In this document: in pieces, positions 23,961-35,436 of the stretch
Layout of the letters: each line of letters starts with the position of its first letter
Position numbering within the stretch: the first letter of the stretch is position 1
From: Schistocerca nitens
Lineage: Eukaryota > Arthropoda > Insecta > Orthoptera > Acrididae
Length of the DNA stretch: 64,000 bases
Reading direction: 5' to 3'
Assembly (NCBI RefSeq): GCF_023898315.1
Contig: NC_064614.1
Coordinates: 503,704,109-503,768,108, forward strand
Made by a program: the position numbers and the translations under genes
The notes under the pieces: generated by a model
What the model was told of the DNA's origin: nothing
What the model saw: the letters and a program-made list of their open reading frames with translations, nothing else
Databases searched by the model: none

Positions 23961-26374
23961 AATTGGCTTCTTTTACCGACCTCCCGACCCAGCAGCATTA
24001 GTGGCAGAACAACTGAGAGAAAATTTGGAATACATTTCACATAAATTTTTTCAGCATGTTATAGTCTTAAATGTAGATTTCAATTTACCAGATATAGACT
24101 GGGACACTCAGACGTTTAGGACGGGTGGTAGGGACAGAGCATCGAGTGACATTATACTGAGTGCACTATCCGAAAATTACCTCGAGCAATTAAACAGAGA
24201 ACCGACTCGTGGAGATAACACCTTGGACCTACTGATAACAAACAGACCCGAACTTTTCGACTCTGTATGTGCAGAACAGGGAATCAGTGATCATAAGGCC
24301 GTTTCAGCATCCCTGAATATGGAAGTTAATAGGAATACAAAAAAAAAGGGAGGAAGGTTTATCTGTTTAGCAAGAGTAATAGAAGGCAGATTTCAGACTA
24401 CCTAACAGATCAAAACGAAAATCTCTGTTCCGACACTGACAATGTTGAGTGTTTATGGAAAAAGTTCAAGGCAATCGTAAAATGCGTTTTAGACAGGTAC
24501 GTGCCGAGTAAAACTGTGAGGGACGGGATAAACCCACCATGGTACAACAACGAAGTTAGGAAGCTACTGCGAAAGCAAAGAGAGCTTCACTCCAAGTTTA
24601 AACGCAGCCAAAACCCCTCAGACAAACAGAAGCTAAACGATGTCAAAGTTAGCGTAAGGAGGGCTATGCGTGAAGCGTTCGGTGAATTCGAAAGTAAAAT
24701 TCTATGTACCGACTTGACAGAAAATCCTAGGAAGTTCTGGTCTTAAGTTAAATCAGTAAGTGGCTCGAAACAGCATATACAGACACTCCGGGATGACGAT
24801 GGCATTGAAACAGAGGATGACACGCGTAAAGCTGCAATACTAAACACCTTTTTCCAAAGCTGTTTCACAGAGGAAGACCGCACTGCAGTTCCTTCTCTAA
24901 ATCCTCGCACAAACGAAAAAATGGCTGACATCGACATAAGTGTCCAAGGAATAGAAAAGCAACTGGAATCACTCAACAGAGGAAAGTCCACTGGACCTGA
25001 CGGGATACCAATTCGATTCTACACAGAGTACGCGAAAGAAATTGCCCCCCTTCTAACAGTCGTGTACCGCAAGTCTCGAGCAGATGCGCAAAACTAGACC
25101 TATATCTCTGACGTCGATCTGTTGTAGAATTTTAGAACATGTTTTTTTGCTCGAGTATCATGTCGTTTTTGGAAACCCAGAATCTACTATGTAGGAATCA
25201 ACATGGATTCCGGAAACAGCGATCTTGTGAGACCCAACTCGCTTTATTTGTTCATGAGACGCAGAAAATATTAGATACAGGCTCCCAGGTAGATGCTATT
25301 TTTCTTGACTTCCGGAAGGCGTTCGATACAGTTCCGCACTGTCGCCTGATAAACAAAGTAAGAGCCTACGGAATATCAGACCAGCTGTGTGGCTGTTAGC
25401 AAACAGAACACAGCATGTTGTTATCAATGGAGAGACGTCTACAGACGTTAAAGTAACCTCTGGCGTGCCACAGTGGAGTGTTATGGGACCATTTCTTTTC
25501 ACAATATATATAAATGACCTAGTAGATAGTGTCGGAAGTTCCATGCGGCTTTTCGCGGATGATGCTGTAGTATACAGAGAAGTTGTAGCATTATAAAATT
25601 GTAGCGAAATGCAGGAAGATCTGCAGCGGATAGGCACTTGGTGCAGGGAGTGGCAACAGTCCCTTAACATAGACAAATGTAATGTATTACGAATACATAG
25701 AAAGAAGGGTCCTTTATTATATGATTATATGACAGCGGAACAAACACTGGTAGCATTTACTTCTGTAAAATATCTGGGAGTATGCGTGCGGAACGATTTG
25801 AAGTGGAATGATCATATAAAATTAATTGTTGGTAAGGCGGGTACCAGGTTGAGATTCATTGGGAGAGTGCTTAGAAAATGTAGTCCATCAACAAAGGAGG
25901 TGGCTTACAAAACACTCGTTCGACCTATACTTGAGTATTGCTCATCAGTGTGGGATCCGTACCAGATCGGGTTGACGGAGGAGATAGAGAAGATCCAAAG
26001 AAGAGCGGCGCGTTTCGTCTCAGGGTTATTTGGTAACCGTGATAGCGTTACGGAGATGTTTAGTACACTGAAGTGGCAGACTCTGCAAGAGAGGCGCTCT
26101 GCATCGCGGTGTAGCTTGCTGTCCAGGTTTCGAGAGGGTGCGTTTCTGGATGAGGTATCGAATATATTGCTTCCCCCTACTTATACCTCCCGAGGAGATC
26201 ACGAATGTAAAATCAGAGAGATTAGAGCGCGCAAGGAGTCTTTCAGACAGTCGTTCTTCCCACGAACCATACGCGACTGGAACAGGAAAGGGAGGTAATG
26301 ACAGTGACACGTAAAGTGCCCTCCGCCACACATCGTTGGGTGGCTTGCGGAGTATAAATGTAGATGTAGATGTA
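23961..26374 (+). mobile_element. CR1-type LINE (copy 3), best preserved of its kind
   Basis: Blocks in order: endonuclease C-terminal part (24001-24405; VDFNLPDIDW at residues 25-34, REPTRGDNTLDLL, ISDHKAV); linker (24501-24746; WYNNEVRKLLRKQREL); RT entry SLNRGKSTGPDGIPI (24970-25010); RT fingers NQHGFRKQRSCETQL and FLDFRKAFDTVPH (25196-25345); TSGVPQWSVMGP and the catalytic LFADDAVVY (25450-25575); thumb and C-terminus RPILEYCSSVWDPY and IQRRAARFVSG (25920-26030). The terminal frame of 229 codons (25609-26298) is open. Stops at 24405, 24746 and 25399, an apparent deletion near 25090 and a missing 5' end inactivate it. The 3' UTR ends in GTAGAT repeats at 26360-26374. Confidence 0.9.
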
Positions 26375-26378
26375 CGTC

Positions 26379-26677
26379 ATGAGTCGTATTTGGGTAGCTC
26401 TGTTGGTACAGCACCCGCAAAAGGCAAAGGTCCCGAATTCGAATCTCGGTCCGGCACACAGTTTTAATCTGCCAGGAAGTTTCATATCAGCACACACTCC
26501 ACTGCAGAGTCAAAATCTCATTCTGGAAATATCCCCCAGACTGTGGCTAAGCTATGTCTCCACAGTATCCTTTCTTCCTGGAGTACTAGTTCTGCTAGGT
26601 TCGCAGGAGAGCTTCTGTGAAGCCTGGAAGGTAGGAGACGTGGTACTGACAGAAGTAAAGCTGTGAGAACGGGCCGT
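26379..26677 (+). repeat. tRNA-headed repeat, unit 1 of a tandem pair
   Basis: The unit begins GAGTCGTATTTGGGTAGCTC with a tRNA-like A box, has GAATTCGAATC as B box, then CACAGTTTTAATCTGCCAGG and a long non-tRNA body to 26677. The next unit starts the same way at 26678, giving a period of 297 bp. Confidence 0.88.
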
Positions 26678-26757
26678 GAGTCGTACTTATGTAGCTCAGT
26701 TGGTAGAGCGCTTGCACGAGAAAGGCAAAGGTTTCGAGTTTGAGTCTCGGTCCGTCA
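26678..26757 (+). repeat. tRNA-headed repeat, unit 2 (left part, interrupted)
   Basis: The second tandem unit runs from GAGTCGTACTTATGTAGCTC to TCGGTCCGTCA. It is then interrupted by a SINE (itself containing an RTE LINE) and resumes at 29631-29675 (TCGGTCCGTCA, then CACAGTTTTAATCTGCCAGG). Confidence 0.88.
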
Positions 26758-26839
26758 TCCCGGCGGAGATTAGAGTCCTCCCTCGTACATGGGTGTGTGT
26801 GTTTGTCCTTAGGATAATTTAGGTTACGTAGTGTATAAG
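26758..26839 (+). mobile_element. Type B SINE, left part (5'-truncated, split by RTE LINE)
   Basis: The copy starts inside the head (TCCCGGCGGAGATTAGAGTC), so it was 5'-truncated at insertion, and runs through GTCCTTAGGATAATTTAGGT to AGTGTATAAG. It resumes at 29571 after the RTE LINE. The outer 11-bp duplication TCGGTCCGTCA lies at 26747-26757 and 29631-29641. Confidence 0.94.
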
Positions 26840-29544
26840 GTGACTACAGGGTTATAAACACAAAGTCAAATAGGGGTAATGCAGGAGTAGGTTTAATAAT
26901 GAATAGGAAAATAGGAACGCGGGTAAGCTACTACAAACAGCTTAGTGAACGCATTATTGTGGCCAAGATAGATACGAAGCCCACACCTACTACAGTAGTA
27001 CAAGTTTATATGCCAACCAGCTCTGCAGATGACGAAGAAATTGAAGAAATGTATGATGAAATAAAAGAAATTATTCAGATTGTGAAGGGAGACGAAAATT
27101 TAATAGTTATGGGTGACTGGAATTCGAGTGTAGGAAAAGGGAGAGAAGGAAACGTAGTAGGTGAATATGGATTGGGGCTAAGAAATGAAAGAGGAAGCCG
27201 CCTGGTAGAATTTTGCACAGAGCACAATTTAATCATAGCTAACACTTGGTTTAAGAATCATGATAGAAGGTTGTATACATGGAAGAACCCTGGAGATACT
27301 AAAAGGTATCAGATTGATTATATAATGGTAAGACAGAGATTTAGGAACCAGGTTTTAAATTGTAAGACATTTCCAGGGGCAGATGTGGACTCTGACCACA
27401 ATCTATTGGTTATGACCTGTAGATTAAAACTGAAGAAACTGCAAAAAGGTGGGAATTTAAGGAGATGGGACCTGGATAAACTGAAAGAACCAGAGGTTGT
27501 ACAGAGTTTCAGGGAGAGCATAAGGGAACAATTGACAGGAATGAGGGAAAGAAATACAGTAGAAGAAGAATGGGTAGCTTTGAGGGATGAAGTAGTGAAG
27601 GCAGCAGAGGATCAAGTAGGTAAAAAGACGAGGGCTAGTAGAAATCCTTGGGTAACAGAAGAAATATTGAATTTAATTGATGAAAGGAGAAAATATAAAA
27701 ATGCAGTAAATGAAGCAGGCAAAAAGGAATACAAACGTCTCAAAAATGAGATCGACAGGAAGTGCAAAATGGCTAAGCAGGGATGGCTAGAGGACAAATG
27801 TAAGGATGTAGAGGCTTATCTTACTAGGGGTAAGATAGATACTGCCTACAGGAAAATTAAAGAGACCTTTGGAGATAAGAGAACCACTTGTATGAACATC
27901 AAGAGCTCAGATGGAAACCCAGTTCTAAGCAAAGAAGAGAAAGCAGAAAGGTGGAAGGAGTATATAGAGGGTCTATACAAGGGCGATGTACTTGAGGACA
28001 ATATTATGGAAATGGAAGAGGATGTAGATGAAGATGAAATGGGAGATACGATATTGCGTGAAGAGTTTGACAGAGCACTGAAAGACCTGAGTCGAAACAA
28101 GGCCCCCGGAGTAGACAACATTCCATCGGAACTACTGACGGCCTTGGGAGAGCCAGTCCTGACAAAACTCTACCATCTGGTGAGCAAAATGTATGGGACA
28201 GGCGAAATACCCTCAGACTTCAAGAAGAATATAATAATTCCAATCCCAAAGAAAGCAGGTGTTGACAGATGTGAGAATTACCGAACAATCAGTTTAATAA
28301 GCCACAGCTGCAAAATACTAACACGAATTCTTTACAGACGAATGGAAAAACTAGTAGAAGCCGACCTCGGGGAAGATCAGTTTGGATTCCGTAGAAATGT
28401 TGGGACACGTGAGGCAATACTAACCTTACGACTTATCTTAGAAGAAAGATTAAGAAAAGGCAAACCTACGTTTCTAGCATTTGTAGACTTAGAGAAAGCT
28501 TTTGACAATGTTGACTGGAATACTCTCTTTCAAATTCTAAAGGTGGCGGGGGTAAAATACAGGGAGCGAAAGGCTATTTACAATTTGTACAGAAACCAGA
28601 TGGCAGTTATAAGAGTCGAGGGACATGAAAGGGAAGCAGTGGTTGGGAAGGGAGTAAGACGGGGTTGTAGCCTCTCCCCGATGTTATTCAATATGTATAT
28701 TGAGCAAGCAGTAAAGGAAACAAAAGAAAAATTCGGAGTAGGTATTAAAATCCATGGAGAAGAAATAAAAACTTTGACGTTCGCCGATGACATTGTAATT
28801 CTGTCAGAGACAGCAAAGGACTTGGAAGAGCAGTTGAATGGAATGGATGGTGTCTTGAAGGGAGGATATAAGATGAACATCAACAAAAGCAAAACGAGGA
28901 TAATGGAATGTAGTCGAATTAAGTCGGGTGATGTTGAGGGTATTAGATTAGGAAATGAGACACTTAAAGTAGTAAAGGAGTTTTGCTATTTGGGGAGCAA
29001 AATAACTGATGATGGTCGAAGTAGAGAGGATATAAAATGTAGACTGGCAATGGCAAGGAAAGCGTTTCTGAAGAAGAGAAATTTGTTAACATCGAGTATA
29101 GATTTAAGTGTCAGGAAGTCTTTTCTGAAAGTATTTGTATGGAGTGTAGCCATGTATGGAAGTGAAACATGGACGATAAATAGTTTGGACAAGAAGAGAA
29201 TAGAAGCTTTCGAAATGTGGTGCTACAGAAGAATGCTGAAGATTAGATGGGTAGATCACATAACTAATGAGGAGGTACTGAACAGGATTGGGGAGAAGAG
29301 GAGTTTGTGGCACAACTTGACCAGAAGAAGGGATCGGTTGGTAGGACATGTTCTGAGGCATCAAGGGATCACCAATTTAGTATTGGAGGGCAGCGTGGAG
29401 GGTAAAAATCGTAGGGGGAGACCAAGAGATGCATACACTAAGCAGATTCAGAAGGATGTAGGTTGCAGTAGGTACTGGGAGATGAAGAAGCTTGCACAGG
29501 ATAGAGTAGCATGGAGAGCTGCATCAAACCAGTCTCAGGACTGA
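26840..29544 (+). CDS. RTE LINE endonuclease-reverse transcriptase (N-terminally truncated)
   Basis: Numbered from the first ATG (26899), 881 residues are open; the same frame is also open upstream to the truncation point at 26840. Domains: remainder of the APE-type endonuclease with GDWNSSVG at 72-79 and the catalytic SDHN at 165-168; a basic linker (about 180-330); reverse transcriptase with NKAPGVDNIP near 399-408, VDLEKAFDNVDW at 529-540, RRGCSLSP at 587-594 and catalytic FADD at 628-631; then a C-terminal region with WTINSLDKKRIEAFEMWCYR. Intact RTE proteins are about 1000 residues (from memory), so roughly the first 100 residues are missing. No stop or frameshift was found. It probably has no promoter and is dead on arrival, though the RT domain looks catalytically complete. 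Found in many genomes annotated as a host-like endonuclease-reverse transcriptase. Confidence 0.93.
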
Positions 29545-29560
29545 AGACCACAACAACAAC
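26840..29560 (+). mobile_element. RTE-type LINE, young, 5'-truncated, inserted in a SINE
   Basis: The 2721-bp insertion is bounded by a 10-bp duplication AGTGTATAAG at 26830-26839 and 29561-29570. It begins mid-endonuclease without a 5' UTR and ends a few bases after the stop codon with a short CAA-repeat tail (CCACAACAACAACA). A short 3' UTR, short microsatellite tail and single ORF fit the RTE clade. The uninterrupted frame marks it as recent. It is later than the SINE it splits, which is later than the tandem repeat unit around it. Confidence 0.94.
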
Positions 29561-29570
29561 AGTGTATAAG

Positions 29571-29630
29571 CTTAGGGACTGATGACCTTAGCAGTGAAGT
29601 CCCATAATATTTTACACACATTTGAACATT
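29571..29630 (+). mobile_element. Type B SINE, right part
   Basis: Continues the SINE split at 26839: CTTAGGGACTGATGACCTTA, then AAGTCCCATAATATTTTACA and ACATTTGAACATT. The last base is followed by the second copy of TCGGTCCGTCA. Confidence 0.94.
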
Positions 29631-29675
29631 TCGGTCCGTCACACAGTTTTAATCTGCCAGGAAGTTTCATGTCAG
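29631..29675 (+). repeat. tRNA-headed repeat, unit 2 (right part)
   Basis: Resumes with CACAGTTTTAATCTGCCAGG and AAGTTTCATGTCAG, as in unit 1 at 26457-26490, then loses similarity after about 29675. Confidence 0.85.
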
Positions 29676-30886
29676 ATGAATACGTTTTCCTTTGGAGTAA
29701 TTACTATCTCCTTTAGCTCCTGACCGAAAATTGTACGTGGTTGCTTTTATATCGACTGTATCGTTCTTAACTTTAGCGTGGGGATATCGTCCGCTGACGC
29801 AGAATACGTCGTGTCGGGCAGGACACAGAGCGTTGTTAGTGGCTTCGCTGCTGAGGCTGGAACAGCGTTCTGCTTGGCCCAATATTCGGGCACAAAGGGT
29901 CGCTTCCGCTAATTGCGTTAAGCGTTTACCGGCGTTTAGCCGCCCACAACTGGCGTAACGGAGAGTCGCACGCCGCAACACATAGGCACGGTGGATGTAC
30001 TGACGTACACCAGCAGGAAGCCAATAGTGGACTTCGTGGAGACGTGGTTTCCGACAGGTGAAAACTTTATGCTCGTACTGTACAAATTGTGCAGTGTACC
30101 GGTCATATTCACTGAGTCATACACAATGGAAAAGCTGTACTGGGTAACAATGGTAGCATAATTAGAGGTAATTTTGTGAAATAGTTTTTGACGTGACAGT
30201 TTTTTTGCAGTGTTCAATCGTGAATAGGATCGGAATTCGAGATGGTCACGGCGTTCGCTAAACACTTTAAAGAATGAATGTGACCTTGCAGCCCCACCTG
30301 AGGAGCATGTCTCCTTCGTTAAGTTGCAATAACGACTGAATGAGCTGAACAATAACCTGGACGAATAAAGCATTGTTACCTATGCAGCCAAAATTAATGT
30401 AAGCCAAGGCTCGAAGACTGGTGGTAGAAACTGTTCTCATTACTGCACACACGTTTCTACCAATCAACACTTTCGTTATATCTTTTGCTTCACAGGCTTT
30501 CGCGAGTTTGTGAAGTGTGAGAGGACGCGTGGGGAGTGATAGATTTACCTGCAACCCAGGTAGCTGTAAACTGTTCCCGACACTCCTAGCTAATACCACA
30601 CTTTGTTTTCTGATTTGTATCGCTGTCGGTATGCGGTCACCAACATCTGATAGTCTGAAGCGAAATTCACATGTACGTCAGCAAACCACTGACGTGTGGT
30701 ATCCTTCGGTTGACTCACGTTGCTCGGCTATGTTTTCATGTCACCCCTGGTACAGGCTTCCCTTACTCTTACCGAAATTGAGTTACCGCGGGTGATGTTT
30801 GAACTTCCGGTGGAAATCAGTATCTCCGCCACCTAAAACAAGAGACAGTTCACAGCGTCACGACGGGAAAGGAATCCAGCCACCCC
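29676..30886. other. Unassigned DNA
   Basis: A 145-codon minus frame (29936-30373) and a 110-codon minus frame (30267-30599) show no recognised domain. 29760-30010 is moderately GC-rich. Nothing else seen. Confidence 0.5.
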
Positions 30887-31657
30887 TTAAGGGGGGTAGG
30901 ACGTCAAACGGGACGACTTGGAGCAGGAGAGACACCACAGGACATTTTAATTTCCACTGTCTATACTTCTAAAAATAAATTCATAAACCTTTGTCAGAAT
31001 GACCAGAAAGGATTCAGGATTTACACTTATAGTGGTGGAAGTTCAAAACTAAAAGAAAATAATTAATTTTTTTACATTTGTATTTCACCTTTTTTTACTT
31101 ACCATTGGCTGCATTTATTGCTATAGGTACACTTTTATTCATAAGTAAGGGAGCTTCTTCCGTGAATTTTGCACAACATACAAACCATACTTACAGCTGT
31201 ATGAAACTCTAGAATTTTCCAAATCTATTAAGAACTGTGGTAAATATTGAGATAATTAACTATAAAATTTGAGTTTTTCTAAACATGAAGTTTAAAATAT
31301 AACAGCACATTCATTTTTTCATAAATTAAATAATTTCTAGAGTTTCATACACCTGTAAGTATGGTTTGTATGCTGTGTAAAATTCATCGAAGAATCTCTC
31401 TTACTTATGAAGAAACGTGTACCTATAGCAACAAACGCAGCCAATAGAAGTGAAAAAACGATGAACTTTCATATGTAAAAAAATTATTTTGTTATGTTTT
31501 TGAACTTCCACTGCTATAATTATGGAACCTGAATCCTTCCTGGTCATGCTGACAAACTTTTATGAATTTATTCGTAAAAGTATAGACAGTGGAAATTAAA
31601 ATGTCCTGTGGTGTCTCTCCTGCTCCAAGACCGTCAGTTTCACGTCCTACACCCATT
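30887..31657. mobile_element. Long palindromic (fold-back) DNA element, ~330-bp arms
   Basis: The left arm (about 30887-31218) and the reverse complement of the right arm (about 31331-31657) align over nearly their full length, with shared blocks such as TTGGAGCAGGAGAGACACCA, TTTTAATTTCCACTGTCTAT, TGCTATAGGTACAC and CATACAAACCATACTTACAG. A spacer of about 110 AT-rich bases separates them. The left tip is TTAAGGGGGGTAGGACGT; the right tip is ACGTCCTACACCC followed by ATTA. A TTAA-type target (as for piggyBac-like elements) is possible but only the left side is exact. No transposase is inside. Confidence 0.88.
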
Positions 31658-34010
31658 ACACGAATCATGCCACATCCATAAAAAACCATGACGACCCTGC
31701 ACAGATGTGGGGCGAAGACACGAGACAAGGAAAAGGAGAAGTGCTCTCCAGTTCCAGAAGAGAACGAGGACAACGAAACGAAACTTGATATCTGAATTTC
31801 GACATATTTATAGAAAGATCCATGACCAGATAGTAAAAATTCCAAACGATAAACTAAATTAAAAAAAAATTGAACAGCAGTCAATAAATTGAGTACCACC
31901 TTTGTTTTCAAAACCTCTCTATCGTGTTTCTTACCATTAATGCCGTTCTTGCTGAAGCTCGAGACCTGTAACAACATCAGTGAAGCAGTTCTGGTACATT
32001 TACGGTAGCATCTTCTCATACATTGACTGTAAGATGAATAAAACTTCCTCATTGGTAGTTACTGACATTGCCTTCTCTTATACCTTCGATTATTCAATTT
32101 ATTTACCTTGGATTGAAGAAGAACCGTCCAATACGATTTAGCATGTTATGGACAAGAAGGAGTGTACTAATATTGAAGGTAGCACGGACTACTCGTGCAT
32201 TTCATTGCATAGATTTCCACCCAAACTTTTTAACACTATCAGAACAATGATAAAATTTCTTCAGGTCGGATATACTGTATGCAATTATGACGACACTAAA
32301 TAGCTCTAATATCAACTCTTTCTTTTCCTCTAAAATATAAAACTGAATGAAACTTCGTGCGTCATACTCTCTACGTAGTTCTTGGTGACAAACAGCATTC
32401 AAGCGTCAGAGTAATGATTATTAGTTTACTCTGAAATGTTTTCTCCCATTTACGCAGCACCAATAATTTTCTGCTGAGAACAACCGCAGCTGAAGTAGTC
32501 TATGTTTCTGAAAGCGGTTCATTTCAGAAACATGGACACCGGACAATAGTTCTTGATTTAAGCTTTTCTTTTTATGTCTCCGGTAACTCCAGATGAAATT
32601 GGACTACATGAGCAGATAACGTACTGCGCACTCTCTCCGTATTAACGTATAATCCAAAATGACTGCCTTTTCCACTGCTGCACACGCGATAAATTTGTGC
32701 TTTGCGTGATAAGTGTTGATAAGCATGAAAATATAGCTTCTTTTCACACTCATATTAGGATCGGAATTCTCAAATTCGTTTTCATCGGCGAATGTGAACT
32801 CTTCTCACAGACAAATTCATTCTTTGGTACGAAATTTTATTTTAATAACACTTTAGGTGTTGATGTTTCAAGCACAGTTTTGATTTGCTACATCATGCGA
32901 GATCTTGGTGTTAAAATACTGGATATCGATCTAAAGAAACTGGTCTGCAGATTAAAATAGTTTACACATAAAATAAAATCTGTCTGGTCATACCTACTTA
33001 TTTTATAATTCTGGTCGTACATCGGCAATGCAGAAGATGGAATGATGAGACATGTATTCTTGATAAACTTACATACGGCATCTATGAGTGTGTCTGGGGT
33101 GAAGGATCTCCCATTGAATATGATTTTTACAGAAAGTCAAAGCCGTTTTCAACCGCTCCTTAGTCAACAGCTGAATGGAATTTAATTCACGTACTGTAGA
33201 TTTGGAACATTTTTACAGATACGTTTTTGTGCCGTCTCAAATGACCTCATTGTTGACGGAACGTTAATCGTTCATCTTCCTTTGTCACGAGGCTAGTGCA
33301 AGAGTGCCGGTGAACCCTGGTGCAACGGAAATAAAATACGTTCTCGCCGAGCACGCAGTTGTCCCCTGTTTGTTCCTTGGCCACGGTCACCTCCAGCACC
33401 TTCTTTTGCCTCAGTAGTCTTCGTTGTCATCCTTGCTCTTCAGACTATCAAAGCTACTTACCATCACTTGAAAGTACGTAAGTGAAACGCGCTTATCAGA
33501 AATTACACTTGGCTGTGATGTCCTCGCTCACACCAAATAATTTTTCTGTAAATGCGGCTATATAAGAACATATGAAATATCTTGATCATGGAAAAATATT
33601 CAGGCTTCACAGCATTTTATTTCTTTTCTTCTACTTATTTGAATAGAAGTTGGCAACACAAGATGGTAGACGGCAAATTTTCCTCAGTCTCAAATAAACG
33701 ACAAAAGCGACACACGCTAGTTTTTAAACAAGCTCCTTCGTCATTACCAAACCCATGACGATAATTCCTTATATGTTACTGCAGTGAATCGTCGCACTCA
33801 AGAAGGTTGTTGGACATTTTCAAGGACTGCCAAAGGGATAGTGGTAGCCGAGAGTAACAGTGAGCTTTCTTAATGCGGCGATAGTAAGTTGCTTGAAACG
33901 TACGGAATCTACATAAATAAAAAGGAATATGTTCTTTTGTACAAAATCATAAATCACCGAATATTAGACACCGACACACAGTGGTACATTCGAGTACGCG
34001 CGTATATATA
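31658..34010. other. Unassigned, AT-rich DNA
   Basis: Frames such as 32697-32960 (87 codons) have no recognised motif. 33237-33285 (AATGACCTCATTGTTGACGG then AACGTTAA) looks like the 3' tail of the SINE family at 20290-20440. Nothing else is recognised. Confidence 0.5.
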
Positions 34011-34012
34011 TA

Positions 34013-35427
34013 CACTCTTGGAAATCGAAATAAGAACACCGTGAATTCATTGTCCCAGGAAGGGGAAACTTTATTGACACATTCCTGGGGTCAGATACAT
34101 CACATGATCACACTGACAGAACCACAGGCACATAGACACAGGCAACAGAGCATGCACAATGTCGGCACTAGTACAGTGTATATCCACCTTTCGCAGCAAT
34201 GCAGGCTGCTATTCTCCCATGGAGACGATCGTAGAGATGCTGGATGTAGTCCTGTGGAACGGCTTGCCATGCCATTTCCACCTGGCGCCTCAGTTGGACC
34301 AGCGTTCGTGCTGGACGTGCAGACCGCGTGAGACGACGCTTCATCCAGTCCTAAACATGCTCAATGGGGGACAGATCCGGAGATCTTGCTGGCCAGGGTA
34401 GTTGACTTACACCTTCTAGAGCACGTCGGGTGGCACGGGATACATGCGGACGTGCTGTTGGAACAGCAAGTTCCCTTGCCGGTCTAGGAATGGTAGAACG
34501 ATGGGTTCGATGACGGTTTGGATGTACCGTGCACTATTCAGTGTCCCCTCGACGATCACCAGTGGTGTACGGCCAGTGTAGGAGATCGCTCCCCACACCA
34601 TGATGCCGGGTGTTGGCCCTGTGTGCCTCGGTCGTATGCAGTCCTGATTGTGGCGCTCACCTGCACGGCGCCAAACACGCATACGGCCATCATTGGCACC
34701 AAGGCAGAAGCGACTCTCATCGCTGAAGACGACACGTCTCCATTCGTCCCTCCATTCACGCCTGTCGCGACACCACTGGAGGCGGGCTGCACGATGTTGG
34801 GGCGTGAGCGGAAGACGGCCTAACGGTGTGCGGGATCGTAGCCCAGCTTCATGGAGACGGTTGCGAATGGTCCTCGCCGATACCCCAGGAGCAACAGTGT
34901 CCCTAATTTGCTGGGAAGTGGCGGTGCGGTCCCCTACGGCACTGCGTAGGATCCTACGGTCTTGGCGTGCATCCGTGCGTCGCTGCGGTCGGGTCCCAGG
35001 TCGACGGGCACGTGCACCTTCCGCCGACCACTGGCGACAACATCGATGTACTGTGGAGACCTCACGCCCCACGTGTTGAGCAATTCGGCGGTACGTCCAC
35101 CCGGCCTCCCGCATGCCCACTATACGCCCTCGCTCAAAGTCCGTCAACTGCACATACGGTTCACGTCCACGCTGTCGCGGCATGCTACCAGTGTTAAAGA
35201 CTGCGATGGAGCTCCGTATGCCACGGCAAACTGGCTGACACTGACGGCGGCGGTGCACAAATGCTGCGCAGCTAGCGCCATTCGACGGCCAACACCGCGG
35301 TTCCTGGTGTGTCCGCTGTGCCGTGCGTGTGATCATTGCTTGTACAGCCCTCTCGCAGTGTCCGGAGCAAGTATGGTGGGTCTGACACACCGGTGTCAAT
35401 GTGTTCTTTTTTCCATTTCCAGGAGTG
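34013..35427 (-). mobile_element. Tc1-like transposon with both terminal inverted repeats
   Basis: The 1415-bp element has 27-bp terminal inverted repeats (left CACTCTTGGAAAT..., right as reverse complement CACTCCTGGAAAT...) matching at 24 of 27 positions. TA flanks both sides (34011-34012, 35428-35429). A second copy's end at 1-140 is 139/140 identical. The transposase reads on the minus strand and has a frameshift, so this copy is non-autonomous, but the intact termini suggest it could still be mobilised in trans. Confidence 0.95.
34168..35183 (-). pseudogene. Tc1-like transposase, frameshifted at the second catalytic Asp
   Basis: I take the start at 35183 (MPRQRGREPYVQLTDFERGR) because earlier in-frame residues translate the terminal repeat. 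Order: paired helix-turn-helix DNA-binding region (FERGRIVGMREAGWTYRRIA, then a second HTH with TSQQIRDTV), then first catalytic Asp in VVFSDESRFCLG, then MVWGAISYTGRTPLV. At LLFQQH (near 34455) about 7 bases appear to be missing relative to the family pattern QQDNARPH. This removes the second catalytic Asp and shifts frame. Downstream in the new frame PIEHVWDWMKRR (third catalytic Glu) and the C-terminus AKGGYTLY to a TAG at 34168-34170 remain readable. No other lesion was noticed. Confidence 0.92.
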
Positions 35428-35436
35428 TATATATAC

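Noticed and set aside
26699..26755. tRNA gene candidate with A and B boxes
   Set aside because: It is part of a dispersed 297-bp repeat family and sits in a split, mutated copy; the same applies to 23840-23915 and 26385-26456. No isolated, foldable tRNA gene was found.
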